A stretch of 26,505 bases of DNA from DASZHJ01 sp035581425 (GTDB lineage: Bacteria > Pseudomonadota > Alphaproteobacteria > ATCC43930 > CGMCC-115725). The notes under the pieces were generated by a model. That model was not told the origin of the DNA and did not search any database. It saw only the letters and a program-made list of their open reading frames with translations. This document shows, in pieces, positions 14,730 through 21,961 of this stretch. The stretch lies in contig DATJVP010000160.1 of NCBI GenBank assembly GCA_035581425.1, positions 1-26,505 on the forward strand. Reading direction: 5' to 3'. Position 1 is the stretch's first letter, and every line of letters begins with the position of its first letter. A program made the position numbers and the translations under genes.

Positions 14730-15426
14730 AAAACACTTCGAGGAAGCGATCCCAAATCGGACGAGCGAGAGTGGTTATGGACTGTGGCGAAAGCTTGTCA
14801 ACCTCGCGGCGGCTGCGCTCATCGCGTTCTTCGTGATCGGTGCCGCAGCGGCTGCGCCCACGCGAATCGTCGCCTTCGGCGATAGCCTCACCGCGGGCTA
14901 TGGCGTGTTGCCGGAGGAGGCGTTCCCCGTGCGCCTGCAAGCCTGGCTCCACGAGCACGGCGTCGAGGCCGAGGTGGTCAACGCCGGCGTCTCCGGCGAC
15001 ACCAGCGCCGGCGGACTCGCGCGCCTCGATTGGACGCTCGCGGAGCCCGCAGATGCCGTCCTCGTGGAGTTCGGCGCCAACGACGCGCTCCGCGGCATCG
15101 ATCCGCAATCGACCTACGAGAGCCTCGACGCGATCCTGAGCAAGCTCGAGGTGCGCAAGGTGAAGGTGCTGCTTCTCGGCATGAAATCGCCGGCGAATTG
15201 GGGGCGCGAGTACCAGCAATCCTTCGATGCCATCTATCCCACGCTCGCGGAACGGCATCACGTACTGCTCTATCCCTTCTTCCTGGAGGGCGTGGTGCTC
15301 GATCCGAACCTCAATCAGGGAGACATGCTGCATCCCAACGCGCGCGGCGTCGAGGCGATCGTCGCGCAGGTCGGACCCTATGTGCTGCGCCTCCTGGGGG
15401 CGCCGACCCCCGGAGGAAACGGATGA
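14710..15426 (+). CDS. tesA: GDSL arylesterase / lysophospholipase L1-like (TesA type)
   Basis: The product is an exported SGNH/GDSL hydrolase. A signal peptide (LWRKLVNLAAAALIAFFVIG then AAAA) precedes the mature enzyme. Block I is AFGDSLTAGYG with the nucleophile Ser59, block II VNAGVSGDTSAGG, block III FGANDALRG with Asn124, and block V GDMLHPNARG with Asp205 and His208. It should hydrolyse fatty acyl esters or thioesters in the periplasm, like E. coli TesA, which is likewise divergent from a YbbAP-type ABC pair. The start is a problem: no in-frame ATG precedes the signal peptide. The GTG at 14710 gives 238 residues with a long N-terminal extension; a CTG at the LWRK position or a one-base error near 14777 are other explanations. 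The gene ends in an ATGA overlap with the FIST gene. Confidence 0.87.
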   Translation: MRASAAIKHFEEAIPNRTSESGYGLWRKLVNLAAAALIAFFVIGAAAAAPTRIVAFGDSLTAGYGVLPEEAFPVRLQAWLHEHGVEAEVVNAGVSGDTSAGGLARLDWTLAEPADAVLVEFGANDALRGIDPQSTYESLDAILSKLEVRKVKVLLLGMKSPANWGREYQQSFDAIYPTLAERHHVLLYPFFLEGVVLDPNLNQGDMLHPNARGVEAIVAQVGPYVLRLLGAPTPGGNG

Positions 15427-16535
15427 GTGCAATCGAATTTCGTGCGGCCGAGGGCAGCGGCGAGGGTTGGGCCGAGGCTGCCAAGAACTGTGCAGATGCC
15501 CTGCTGCCCGTGCCCGCGGATGCGAGCCTCGGGTTCCTCTATGTCACCGACGCGATCGCGGGCAATCTCGGCAGCGTCCTCACCTTCCTGCGCGAGCGCA
15601 CGCGCATTCCGCACTGGGTGGGTACGATCGGTCTCGGCGTCTGCGGCCGGCGCGAGCATTTCGAGCGCCCGGCGGTGTGCGCGCTCGTCGCGAGTTTCCC
15701 CGAGTCCGGCTTCCGCGTATTCGGCCCGTCCTCAGCGGGCCTGGGCGAGGCCGAGAGCGCCTGGATCGCCTCCGCACATCCTGGCGTCGCAGTCGTGCAC
15801 GGCGATCCCCGCGACGCCGGCGTGGTTGCTGCGGTCGCCTCCCTCAGCGCGGCGGGAGGCCTTTACCTCGTCGGCGGCCTGGCCGCTGCCATGAGCGCGC
15901 CGCCACGACTCGTCGCGGACCGCGTCGTCGAAGGCGGGCTCTCGGGCGTGCTGCTCGGGCCGGAGATCTCGGTCGCCGCGGGCCTCACCCAGGGCTGCTC
16001 GCCGATCGGCCCCGTGCACCGCATCAGCGAGGCGCGCGAGAACATCGTCATGGCGATCGACGAGCGCCCTGCGCTCGAGGTCTTCAAGGAGGACATCGGC
16101 GAGCTTCTCGCGCGCGACCTGCGCCAGGTTGGCGGTCGGGTCTTCGCGGGAATTCCCGTGCGTGGCTCCGACACCGGCGACTATCTCGTGCGCAACCTGA
16201 TGGCGCTCGACGTGGAGCGGCAGTGGCTCGCCATCGCCGAGAAGGTGGCTCCCGGCGACCCCATTCTGTTCTGTCGCCGCGACCCCGCGAGCGCGCTCGC
16301 GGACTTGAAGCGCATGCTCGCCGGCCTGCAGCGGCGGCTCGCAGCGCCGCCCAAGGCCGGTCTCTACTTCAGTTGCGTTGCGCGCGGGCCCAACCTCTTC
16401 GCTGTCGAGAGCGAGGAAGTCGATGCGATCCGGGCTGCGCTCGGCGATTTTCCACTCGCAGGCTTCTTCGGCAACGGCGAGATTGCCCACGACCGGCTCT
16501 ACGGCTATACGGGCGTCCTCGCGCTATTCCTCTAA
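15423..16535 (+). CDS. FIST N- and C-domain protein
   Basis: The 370-residue product fits the FIST family. An N-terminal FIST domain (about residues 30-215) has GFLYVTDAIAGNLGSVLTFL, VGTIGLGVCG and LYLVGGLAAAMSAPPRLVAD. A C-terminal FIST_C domain (about 220-355) has ALEVFKEDIGEL, VAPGDPILFCRRDP, AGLYFSCVARGPNLF and the closing LAGFFGNGEIAHDRLYGYTG. FIST domains are sensory modules thought to bind small ligands such as amino acids and are often fused to signalling domains; here the domain stands alone. There is no signal peptide, so it is cytoplasmic. A strong GGAGG lies before the ATG at 15423, which overlaps the tesA stop as ATGA, so its translation is coupled to the esterase. Partner and function are unknown. 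Confidence 0.88.
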   Translation: MSAIEFRAAEGSGEGWAEAAKNCADALLPVPADASLGFLYVTDAIAGNLGSVLTFLRERTRIPHWVGTIGLGVCGRREHFERPAVCALVASFPESGFRVFGPSSAGLGEAESAWIASAHPGVAVVHGDPRDAGVVAAVASLSAAGGLYLVGGLAAAMSAPPRLVADRVVEGGLSGVLLGPEISVAAGLTQGCSPIGPVHRISEARENIVMAIDERPALEVFKEDIGELLARDLRQVGGRVFAGIPVRGSDTGDYLVRNLMALDVERQWLAIAEKVAPGDPILFCRRDPASALADLKRMLAGLQRRLAAPPKAGLYFSCVARGPNLFAVESEEVDAIRAALGDFPLAGFFGNGEIAHDRLYGYTGVLALFL

Positions 16536-16579
16536 CTTTCTCCGCGCAGAGAGGAGCCGCGCAAGAAGCGCAGGGCCGG

Positions 16580-17104
16580 ATGCTACGCCTTTTCGTTGGA
16601 ATCGCATTGCCCCCGGAGCTGAAGCTCCGAATTTCGCTCATCTGCGCGGGAGTGCCGGAAGCGCGCTGGGTCGATCCCGGAAACTTTCACCTTACGCTCC
16701 GTTTCATCGGCGAGGTCGACGAGGGCGTTGCGAGCGACATCGACGCCGTCCTCGCGCGCATCGAGCAGCCGCGATTCGACGTGACGCTGGCCGGCCTGGG
16801 CCAGTTCGGGACGCGTATGCTTTGGGTCGGTGTCGAGCGGAATCCGCCTCTCGCCCAGCTTCAGGCCAAGGTCGAGAGTACGCTGCAGCGGCTGGGGCTT
16901 GCGCCGGAGGGCCGGCGCTTCACGCCGCATGTTAGCTTGGCGCGCCTCAAGCCCCCGCTCGGCCCGAAGTTGCGGTCCTTCCTGGCGGAGCACGCGCTCT
17001 TCCGCGCGCCCGCCTTCGAGGTCAGGGAATTCGCTCTCGTCGCGAGCTACCCCAGCAAGAGCGGGGCGATCTACGAGGATCAGGCGGAATACCCGCTGCG
17101 CTGA
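16580..17104 (+). CDS. thpR: RNA 2',3'-cyclic phosphodiesterase ThpR
   Basis: The 174-residue product belongs to the 2H phosphoesterase family (LigT/ThpR), which opens 2',3'-cyclic phosphates on RNA ends and was first known for 2'-5' RNA ligase activity. Both catalytic HxT/Sx motifs are present: HLTL at His37 and HVSL at His117. Flanking family sequences also fit, namely RLFVGIALP at the start, RFIGEV after the first motif and FTPHVSLARLKPP around the second. The ATG at 16580 has AGGG at five bases. It follows the FIST gene by 44 bases and probably ends the tesA-FIST-thpR operon. No hairpin terminator is evident after it; the next feature is a small convergent ORF. Confidence 0.93.
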   Translation: MLRLFVGIALPPELKLRISLICAGVPEARWVDPGNFHLTLRFIGEVDEGVASDIDAVLARIEQPRFDVTLAGLGQFGTRMLWVGVERNPPLAQLQAKVESTLQRLGLAPEGRRFTPHVSLARLKPPLGPKLRSFLAEHALFRAPAFEVREFALVASYPSKSGAIYEDQAEYPLR

Positions 17105-17130
17105 GCATGAGCGTCGAATCGGAACGATTC

Positions 17131-17286
17131 TCAGAAGGGCAGCAGGTCGCGGATTCCGCCGGGAATCAGGTTGAGGATGGTGTTGGTGAGGCCGAGGAAG
17201 GCGAATGCGAAGGCGAGCGCGAGGCTGTTCGCGGGACTCTCGTCTTCCTCGCCGCGATAGGTGAGTTTGAAGGTGCGGCGGGACAT
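17131..17286 (-). CDS. Small single-helix membrane protein (51 aa), unknown
   Basis: This short minus-strand ORF encodes MSRRTFKLTYRGEEDESPAN, then a hydrophobic stretch SLALAFAFAFLGLTNTILNL and a tail IPGGIRDLLPF. It reads as a charged cytoplasmic head, one membrane helix at about residues 21-41 and a short end. Codon third positions are almost all G or C (TCC CGC CGC ACC TTC, CTC GCC TTC, ATC CTC AAC CTG), a strong coding signal in this genome. The competing 78-residue plus-strand ORF over the same bases is a low-quality acidic reading. No clear ribosome-binding site is visible before the ATG at 17286. It faces thpR tail to tail with 26 bases between and is divergent from the HU-like gene. 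I do not recognise a family. Confidence 0.6.
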   Translation of the reverse strand: MSRRTFKLTYRGEEDESPANSLALAFAFAFLGLTNTILNLIPGGIRDLLPF

Positions 17287-17473
17287 CGGAGCGCGGTCTT
17301 TCGGCCGTGGGTTTTGCCGTCGACACTACGCCTCCTTCCTTAATCCACGGTAAAGCCGGTCGGCGTGGACATGCTCCCAGATGCGACGTTATGCGGATTT
17401 CTTGCGTTAGCCTCTGGGTTGTGATTCTCTCTCGGGGCCGACAGCCGTCGGCGCTCAAGGAAAGGGATCAGGA

Positions 17474-17776
17474 ATGGCGACGCAAAAGGCAGGCACCAAG
17501 GCAACGGTGACCCTGAAGCATCTCGCGGCGGCGCTCGCGGAGAGTCATGAGATGTCAAAGAAGCAGGCGGAGACCGTCCTCGGAGACTTTGTCGGACTCG
17601 TCGTGAAGAACCTAAAGAAGGGGAACCGTATCCGAATCGGCGGTCTCGGCATCCTTGCAGTTCGGCACCGCGCCGCTCGGATGGGCCGCAATCCCGCCAC
17701 GGGCGAGCCTATCAAGATCAAGGCCAGCAAGAAGGTCGCGTTCCGCGCGGCCAAGGATTTGAAGGAAGCTGTCTGA
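17474..17776 (+). CDS. HU/IHF-family DNA-binding protein
   Basis: The 100-residue product is a histone-like HU/IHF protein that bends and compacts DNA as a dimer. The N-terminal helices are VTLKHLAAALAESHEMSKKQ and AETVLGDFVGLVVKNLKKGN. The beta-arm region has RIRIGGLGILAVRHRAARMG and the diagnostic RNPATGEPIKIKASKKVAFR with the intercalating Pro. The C-terminal helix is FRAAKDLKEAV. A basic 12-residue lead (MATQKAGTKATV) precedes the usual start of the fold, making it slightly longer than the usual 90. It stands alone, with about 190 bases upstream and a strong terminator downstream, as expected for a highly expressed monocistronic gene. Whether it is HU or a divergent paralogue cannot be settled here. 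Confidence 0.93.
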   Translation: MATQKAGTKATVTLKHLAAALAESHEMSKKQAETVLGDFVGLVVKNLKKGNRIRIGGLGILAVRHRAARMGRNPATGEPIKIKASKKVAFRAAKDLKEAV

Positions 17777-17824
17777 GCCCGTCGCGCCGAGCGCGGGCGC
17801 TTAGAGGGTTCCGCGATTGTTACA

Positions 17825-17854
17825 GGCGGCGCCGGCAACGGCGCCGCCTTTGTT
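17825..17854 (+). terminator. Rho-independent terminator after the HU-like gene
   Basis: GGCGGCGCC at 17825-17833 pairs with GGCGCCGCC at 17840-17848 around GGCAAC, followed at once by TTTGTT. It lies 49 bases past the HU-like stop codon and 41 bases before tam. Confidence 0.88.
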
Positions 17855-17894
17855 CAGGGCGACATGCGCGGCCCCTCGATTCGGAGGGAAAGCC

Positions 17895-18662
17895 ATGGCC
17901 TGGGACCCCGCGCAATACCTGAAATACTCCGATGAGCGGCTGCGCGCAGGATTTGATCTGCTGGCGCGCGTGGGGGAATTGCCGGTCGGGCCGATAGCGG
18001 ACCTCGGTTGCGGCACGGGCGCACATGCGAGAGCCATGGCGGAGCGCTGGCCCGAGCGCGCGGTGAGCGGCATCGATTCCTCACCGGAGATGCTTCGCCA
18101 GGCCCAGGCGATTCCATCGCGCATCCGCTGGATCGAGGCGGATTTACAGCGCTGGATACCGCAGGAGCCGCCGGCGCTGATCTTCTCGAACGCGGTGCTC
18201 CAATGGGTCGACCGTCACGAAGCCCTCCTGCCGCGCTTTCTGGCAGCGCTCGCGCCGGGTGGGGCGATGGCCCTGCAGATGCCTCGCAATTTCGAGGCAC
18301 CAAGTCACGTGCTGATGCGCCAGACCGCGGTCGAGGGACCGTGGGCGCCGCGGCTAGAGCCACTGCTCCGCCATGATCCCGTGGCCGCGCCCGCGGTCTA
18401 TTACGACTTGCTGGCGCCGCTTGCGGCGGAGGGTCTAGACATCTGGGAGACCGAGTATCTTCATGTGCTTTCGGGCGAGGATGCCGTGCTCAACTGGGTG
18501 CGTGGTTCGGCTCTTCGCCCGCTGCTGGATCCGCTTATGCCGTCGGAGCGGACGGAGCTCGAGCGCCTCTATGCCACGAAGCTCCGCGATGCCTATCCCA
18601 AACGCGCGGACGGTAAGACGCTTCTGCCATTCCGGCGCATCTTCATCGTCGCGCGCCGCTGA
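17895..18662 (+). CDS. tam: Trans-aconitate 2-methyltransferase
   Basis: Tam methylates trans-aconitate, a spontaneous by-product of the aconitase reaction that inhibits the TCA cycle, using S-adenosylmethionine. The 255-residue length matches the family. The start MAWDPAQYLKYSDERLRAGF plus DLLARV is the family's characteristic opening. Motif I is ADLGCGTGAHARAMAERWP, followed by SGIDSSPEML, then LIFSNAVLQWVDRHEALLPR and LAPGGAMALQMPRNFEAPSH, the last being Tam-specific rather than general methyltransferase sequence. The C-terminal TEYLHVLSGEDAVLNWVRGS and LLPFRRIFIVARR also fit. GGAGGGAAAG precedes the ATG at 17895. It leads a tight run with the EVE gene eight bases downstream and the Rieske gene overlapping that. 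Confidence 0.92.
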   Translation: MAWDPAQYLKYSDERLRAGFDLLARVGELPVGPIADLGCGTGAHARAMAERWPERAVSGIDSSPEMLRQAQAIPSRIRWIEADLQRWIPQEPPALIFSNAVLQWVDRHEALLPRFLAALAPGGAMALQMPRNFEAPSHVLMRQTAVEGPWAPRLEPLLRHDPVAAPAVYYDLLAPLAAEGLDIWETEYLHVLSGEDAVLNWVRGSALRPLLDPLMPSERTELERLYATKLRDAYPKRADGKTLLPFRRIFIVARR

Positions 18663-18670
18663 GAGGGACG

Positions 18671-19084
18671 ATGCACCATTGGATGCTGAAATCCGAGCCG
18701 TCTGCCTATTCCTGGGATCGGCTTGTCGCGGATAAGCGGACCAGCTGGACCGGTGTGCGCAACCACCAGGCCGCCAGCAACCTCAAGGTGATGAAGCGGG
18801 GCGATCGCGGTTTCTTCTATCATTCGAACGAGGGGCTCGCGATCGTCGGTGTCGTGGAGGTCTTGCGCGAGGCCTATCCCGATCCCGGTGACAAAAGCGG
18901 CCGCTTCGTTACAGTCGACGTGGGGCCGCTGATGCCCGTTAAGACGCCGGTGACGCTCGCGGCGATCAAGGCGACGAAGTCCCTCGCCGAGCTCGCGCTG
19001 GTGCGGCAGTCGCGCCTCTCGGTCTCGCCAGTGACGGCTAAGGAGTGGGCCGTCCTCACGAAGATGGCGGGCATCGAGGCGTGA
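18671..19084 (+). CDS. EVE domain-containing protein (thymocyte nuclear protein 1-like)
   Basis: The 137-residue product is a single EVE domain. It begins with the characteristic HHWMLKSEPSAYSWDRL, then TSWTGVRNHQAASNLKVMKR, GDRGFFYHSNEGLAIVGVVE and a C-terminal LSVSPVTAKEWAVLTKMAGI. EVE domains belong to the PUA-like superfamily and bind modified bases in DNA or RNA; in bacteria they are often single genes near metabolic genes, or fused to nucleases in defence systems. Here there is no nuclease partner, so a housekeeping role, possibly in RNA, is more likely. GAGAGGGACG precedes the ATG, and the gene starts eight bases after the tam stop. Its stop overlaps the Rieske gene's GTG start as GTGA, which supports a single transcript. 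Confidence 0.93.
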   Translation: MHHWMLKSEPSAYSWDRLVADKRTSWTGVRNHQAASNLKVMKRGDRGFFYHSNEGLAIVGVVEVLREAYPDPGDKSGRFVTVDVGPLMPVKTPVTLAAIKATKSLAELALVRQSRLSVSPVTAKEWAVLTKMAGIEA

Positions 19085-19413
19085 GCCTGAGCCTCTGCCG
19101 TCTAGAGGAGATCGCAGAGCCTGGCAGCCGCGGCTTCCGGCTCGGCAGCGGCAGCGAGGTCCGCGCCATCTTCGTCGTGCGACACGGTGGCCGTGTCGTC
19201 GCCTACGAGAACGTCTGCCCGCATGTCGGCAGTCCCCTCGACTGGGTCCCCGATCGCTTCCTCGACATCGAGCGCCAATTCATCCTCTGCGCGACACATG
19301 GGGCGCTCTTTCGGATCGAGGACGGGCGCTGCATCGGAGGCCCTTGCGCGGGGAAGGCGCTCACGCCCGTGCGCATCCGCATCACGGGCGGCGAGGTTTA
19401 CCTCGAGGAGTAG
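19081..19413 (+). CDS. Rieske (2Fe-2S) domain protein
   Basis: The 110-residue product is a stand-alone Rieske ferredoxin-like domain. The two cluster-binding motifs are complete: CPHVG with Cys46 and His48, and CATHG with Cys70 and His73, 21 residues apart, as in ferredoxin components of dioxygenases and small assimilatory reductase subunits. Ahead of them, IFVVRHGGRVVAYENV is the usual strand and loop. It should carry electrons in the cytoplasm, since there is no signal peptide, but no oxygenase or reductase partner lies nearby. Translation starts at the GTG at 19081, which overlaps the EVE stop codon (GTGA); earlier in-frame starts lie inside the EVE gene. Its last 16 bases overlap the convergent DUF1194 gene. 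Confidence 0.9.
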   Translation: MSLSLCRLEEIAEPGSRGFRLGSGSEVRAIFVVRHGGRVVAYENVCPHVGSPLDWVPDRFLDIERQFILCATHGALFRIEDGRCIGGPCAGKALTPVRIRITGGEVYLEE

Positions 19414-20138
19414 GGCGGCCCTTCACGTCCCGCGAGGATGCTGCGCGCTTTCGTCTGGTTGTCGACGATTTCGCGAACGAGCTTCGCCTGAACCCCCTGC
19501 GCAAAGCTCGCGTAGTCCTTCACAACGACCATGAAGGCGCCCGGGCCGCCGACCACATGCTCCTGGTAGTATTCGTCGAGGAATTCGTAGTCGCTGAGGA
19601 TCGCGAGGCCATTGACGATGACGCCCTTGCCGACCGCCTCGGCGCGGGCCTCATCCACGGGCCTGCCCTGGTTGTTGACGCCGTCACCGGAGACGTCGAT
19701 CACCTTACGACTCGCCTCGACGCCGCTGTCGTCGAAGAGCGGCACGCAGAAATCGAGCGCGCCGGAGATCGAGGTCCAATCCGTGTAGACGCGCGGGGCT
19801 TCCAGCATGGCGCTCGCGAAGGCGACGGCGCTCGTTTCGTCGGAGACGATCATCCAGTCGATCACCTGCTTCTGATGCCGCTGGCCCGCCCATTCGACCA
19901 TGGTGACAGCGATCGCCTTGTGCTGGCCGCTGGTGATGGCTTGGATCACCTCGGGGCTCTTAAAGGCGTTCTCATAGCCTTGGCGCTGCAGGCGCCAGCG
20001 CTCCTCGTTGACGCTGCCGGAAACGTCGATCGCGAGGACGAGCGCGAGGTCGACCTTGCGCGTCTCGCCCCAGCCCGGAGCCGCCAAGAGGAGATAGCCG
20101 AGTGCGAAGGCGCCGAGTACGCGCCGGAACCGACCCAT
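19398..20138 (-). CDS. DUF1194 exported protein with von Willebrand A domain
   Basis: The 246-residue product has a signal peptide (MGRFRRVLGAFALGYLLLAA, cleavage probably after APGWG) and a von Willebrand factor A domain. The metal-ion-dependent adhesion site begins at DVSGSVN (residues 38-44), with later conserved parts TDWTSISGALDF and VIDVSGDGVNNQG. This combination and length match DUF1194, a family of periplasmic proteins common in alphaproteobacteria with no established function. The domain normally mediates metal-dependent protein contacts. The ATG at 20138 has GGGAGGG just upstream; a TTG six codons earlier is in frame but weaker. The gene lies 79 bases downstream of homospermidine synthase on the same strand and overlaps the convergent Rieske gene by 16 bases. 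Confidence 0.9.
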   Translation of the reverse strand: MGRFRRVLGAFALGYLLLAAPGWGETRKVDLALVLAIDVSGSVNEERWRLQRQGYENAFKSPEVIQAITSGQHKAIAVTMVEWAGQRHQKQVIDWMIVSDETSAVAFASAMLEAPRVYTDWTSISGALDFCVPLFDDSGVEASRKVIDVSGDGVNNQGRPVDEARAEAVGKGVIVNGLAILSDYEFLDEYYQEHVVGGPGAFMVVVKDYASFAQGVQAKLVREIVDNQTKARSILAGREGPPYSSR

Positions 20139-20217
20139 GGAGCCCTCCCGCGCCAAAGCCGGAGATCACGTCCTCGGTTACAGCTTACCACCTTTTCACG
20201 CGCGCGCGATCGCCCCT

Positions 20218-21639
20218 TCAGAGAACGCGGAAGTTCTTGAACTGCCAGGGGTCGGACTCGTCGAGATCCTCCGGAAAGAGGCGGCCGCGGTCTTTGAGCG
20301 GCGTCCAATGGCTGTAGGAGCCCACGAGCTTTCCGAGATAGGGACGGGTGATCTCGAGAATGCGTGCGTGATCCATCTCGTCTGGCTCGACGACGCCGCG
20401 ATCGGGGTTCTCGATTGCCCAGACCATGCCGGCGAGCACCGGGGCGGTGACCTGGAGGCCGGTCGCATTGTGATAGGGGATAAGTTGCCGGGCCTCCTCG
20501 ATCGAGAGTACGGAGCCGTACCAGTAGGCGCCCTTGGCGTGACCCATCAGCAGCACGCCTAGCTCATCGATCCCCTCGGTGATCTCGTCCATGAGGATGC
20601 GCTTCTGCTCCTGGAGATGCCAATTCTTGCCCGCGAGCTCGTGCACCGACAGCACCGCGCTATCGCAGGGGTGATAGGAGTAGTGCACCGTCGGGCGATA
20701 GATCGCCGTCCCATTCTCTCGCACGGTCAAATAGTCGGAGATCGAGATCGCCTCGCCATGCGTGATGAGGAAGCCGTGATAGGAGCCCTCGATCGGCGTC
20801 CAGCTCCTGACGCGCGTGCTGGCGCCGGGCCGATTCAGATAGATCGCGCAGCCGCTGCCGAAACTGTGGCGGCTGCCGTCCGGCGGGAAATGCCGCTCGT
20901 GCGTCCCCCAGCCGAGTTCGGCGGGCTGCTGGCCTTCGCTCACGAAGCCGTCGACCGACCAGGTGTTGACGAACTCGCCGGGACGCTTGGGCACGGTCGC
21001 GACTTGGGTGTCGCGCTCGGCGATATGGATCACCTTGACGCCGAGCCCCTGGGCGAGCGAGCTCCATTCGGCGCGCGTCTTGGGCTCCGCCGATCCCCTT
21101 CCGGTGTCGCGGGCGATGTCGAGGAGCGCCCGCTTCACGAAATGCGAGACGAGGCCGGGGTTTGCGCCGTGCGTCAGGATCGCGGTCGGCCCCTTGCCGC
21201 CATGCGCGCGGCCGAACTCGAGTGCTTGCTCCCGCAGCCCGTAATTCGAGCGCTGCGACGGCGAGAGGGTCGTATCCGTGTAGCCGCCTGGCCAGGGCTC
21301 GATGCACGTGTCGAGGTAGAAGACGCCCTTGCGATAGCAGAGGCCCATAAGCGCGATGCTGGAGACCTCGACGGAGACGTTGAGAAGGAAATCACCGCGG
21401 CTTAGCATCGGGTCGAGTACGCGCTCGAAATTTTCTCGGGTCAGCGGCTTGAGGACGAACTCGATGCCGAGCTCCTCCGCCTCTTGCTTGCCGCGCTCCT
21501 CGGCGGTCACGATGGTGATTCGCTTCGGATCCATGTCGATGTGCCGTAGGATCAGCGGCAGGGTGCCCTGCCCGATGCTGCCGAAGCCCACCATGACGAT
21601 GCGGCCGGGATAGGTGACGTGTTTCTTCGAAATGGACAT
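20218..21639 (-). CDS. hss: Homospermidine synthase
   Basis: The 473-residue enzyme makes sym-homospermidine, a polyamine, from putrescine with NAD(H) as prosthetic group in the cytoplasm. The N-terminal Rossmann motif is VMVGFGSIGQGTLPLI at about residues 16-31. Family sequences follow: LLNVSVEVSSIALMGLCYRK, YLDTCIEPWPGGY, ILTHGANPGLVSHFVKRALL, GSYHGFLITHGEAISISDYL, VHYSYHPCDSAVLSVHEL and the end of the protein, ESDPWQFKNFRVL. Length and motifs match bacterial Hss (about 477 residues), as known from Blastochloris and other alphaproteobacteria, rather than saccharopine dehydrogenase-like carboxyspermidine enzymes. GGAGG lies nine bases before the ATG at 21639. A longer in-frame start at 21702 adds 21 unlikely residues. 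Confidence 0.96.
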   Translation of the reverse strand: MSISKKHVTYPGRIVMVGFGSIGQGTLPLILRHIDMDPKRITIVTAEERGKQEAEELGIEFVLKPLTRENFERVLDPMLSRGDFLLNVSVEVSSIALMGLCYRKGVFYLDTCIEPWPGGYTDTTLSPSQRSNYGLREQALEFGRAHGGKGPTAILTHGANPGLVSHFVKRALLDIARDTGRGSAEPKTRAEWSSLAQGLGVKVIHIAERDTQVATVPKRPGEFVNTWSVDGFVSEGQQPAELGWGTHERHFPPDGSRHSFGSGCAIYLNRPGASTRVRSWTPIEGSYHGFLITHGEAISISDYLTVRENGTAIYRPTVHYSYHPCDSAVLSVHELAGKNWHLQEQKRILMDEITEGIDELGVLLMGHAKGAYWYGSVLSIEEARQLIPYHNATGLQVTAPVLAGMVWAIENPDRGVVEPDEMDHARILEITRPYLGKLVGSYSHWTPLKDRGRLFPEDLDESDPWQFKNFRVL

Positions 21640-21808
21640 CGTCGCAATCCTCCAGCGCGGCTTGGGGAGAGGGCGTGCACGCTCTAGGGTTCGCCGCGCC
21701 ACCTGTCAAGCGAGCGATCGCGTCCTCCGCGCGCGGAGCGGCCCACAGATTTGCGCGCCTCCCGCGAGCGCGGCAGAATTCCGCGCGGGCACCCGAGGAG
21801 CTCTCACT

Positions 21809-21961
21809 ATGGCCGCGCTCACGGCATTGACGGGCGATCCGATCCTGCTGTGGCTCTGCGCATATTGGGACGGTTGCCGCAGCGCGCGGGCATTGCCGAC
21901 GCGCGCGGACCGTGCGCGCATCGGCCAGACCTACGTCGGGATGGGAGATGGGCACAGCTAG
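21809..21961 (+). CDS. Short ORF with YWxxxR...LPxRxD motif (50 aa), possible remnant
   Basis: This 50-residue ORF starts after a good ribosome-binding site (GAGGAG eight bases before the ATG) and uses GC-ending codons like its neighbours. It reads MAALTALTGDPILLWLCAYW, DGCRSARALPTRADRARIGQ, then TYVGMGDGHS. The pattern LLxYWxxxRxxRxLPxRxD resembles the opening of alphaproteobacterial PAS-type regulators that begin with a YW...R...P.R.D motif (recalled, not searched). Here the reading frame ends before any such domain. It may therefore be a truncated relic or a real small protein. It is divergent from homospermidine synthase and otherwise isolated in a gene-poor gap. Confidence 0.35.
   Translation: MAALTALTGDPILLWLCAYWDGCRSARALPTRADRARIGQTYVGMGDGHS

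Noticed and set aside
15227..16579. A long plus-strand extension upstream of thpR, suggesting a larger fusion protein.
   Set aside because: The extension is Arg-rich noise in the wrong frame of the FIST gene. ThpR begins normally at the ATG at 16580 with its own ribosome-binding site.
17107..17343. A 78-codon plus-strand ORF after thpR.
   Set aside because: It is a Glu/Gly-rich reading opposite the better-supported 51-residue minus-strand ORF, with poor codon bias and no recognisable motif.
18671..19084. EVE domain as a sign of a defence island.
   Set aside because: No restriction, nuclease, toxin or phage-related gene lies near it, and the neighbours (tam, Rieske) are metabolic. The stand-alone EVE protein is a common housekeeping form.
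21725..21738. Perfect 14-base palindrome CTCCGCGCGCGGAG upstream of homospermidine synthase.
   Set aside because: It is pure GC alternation in a GC-rich genome, has no loop or T-run to be a terminator, and no second copy to suggest an operator.
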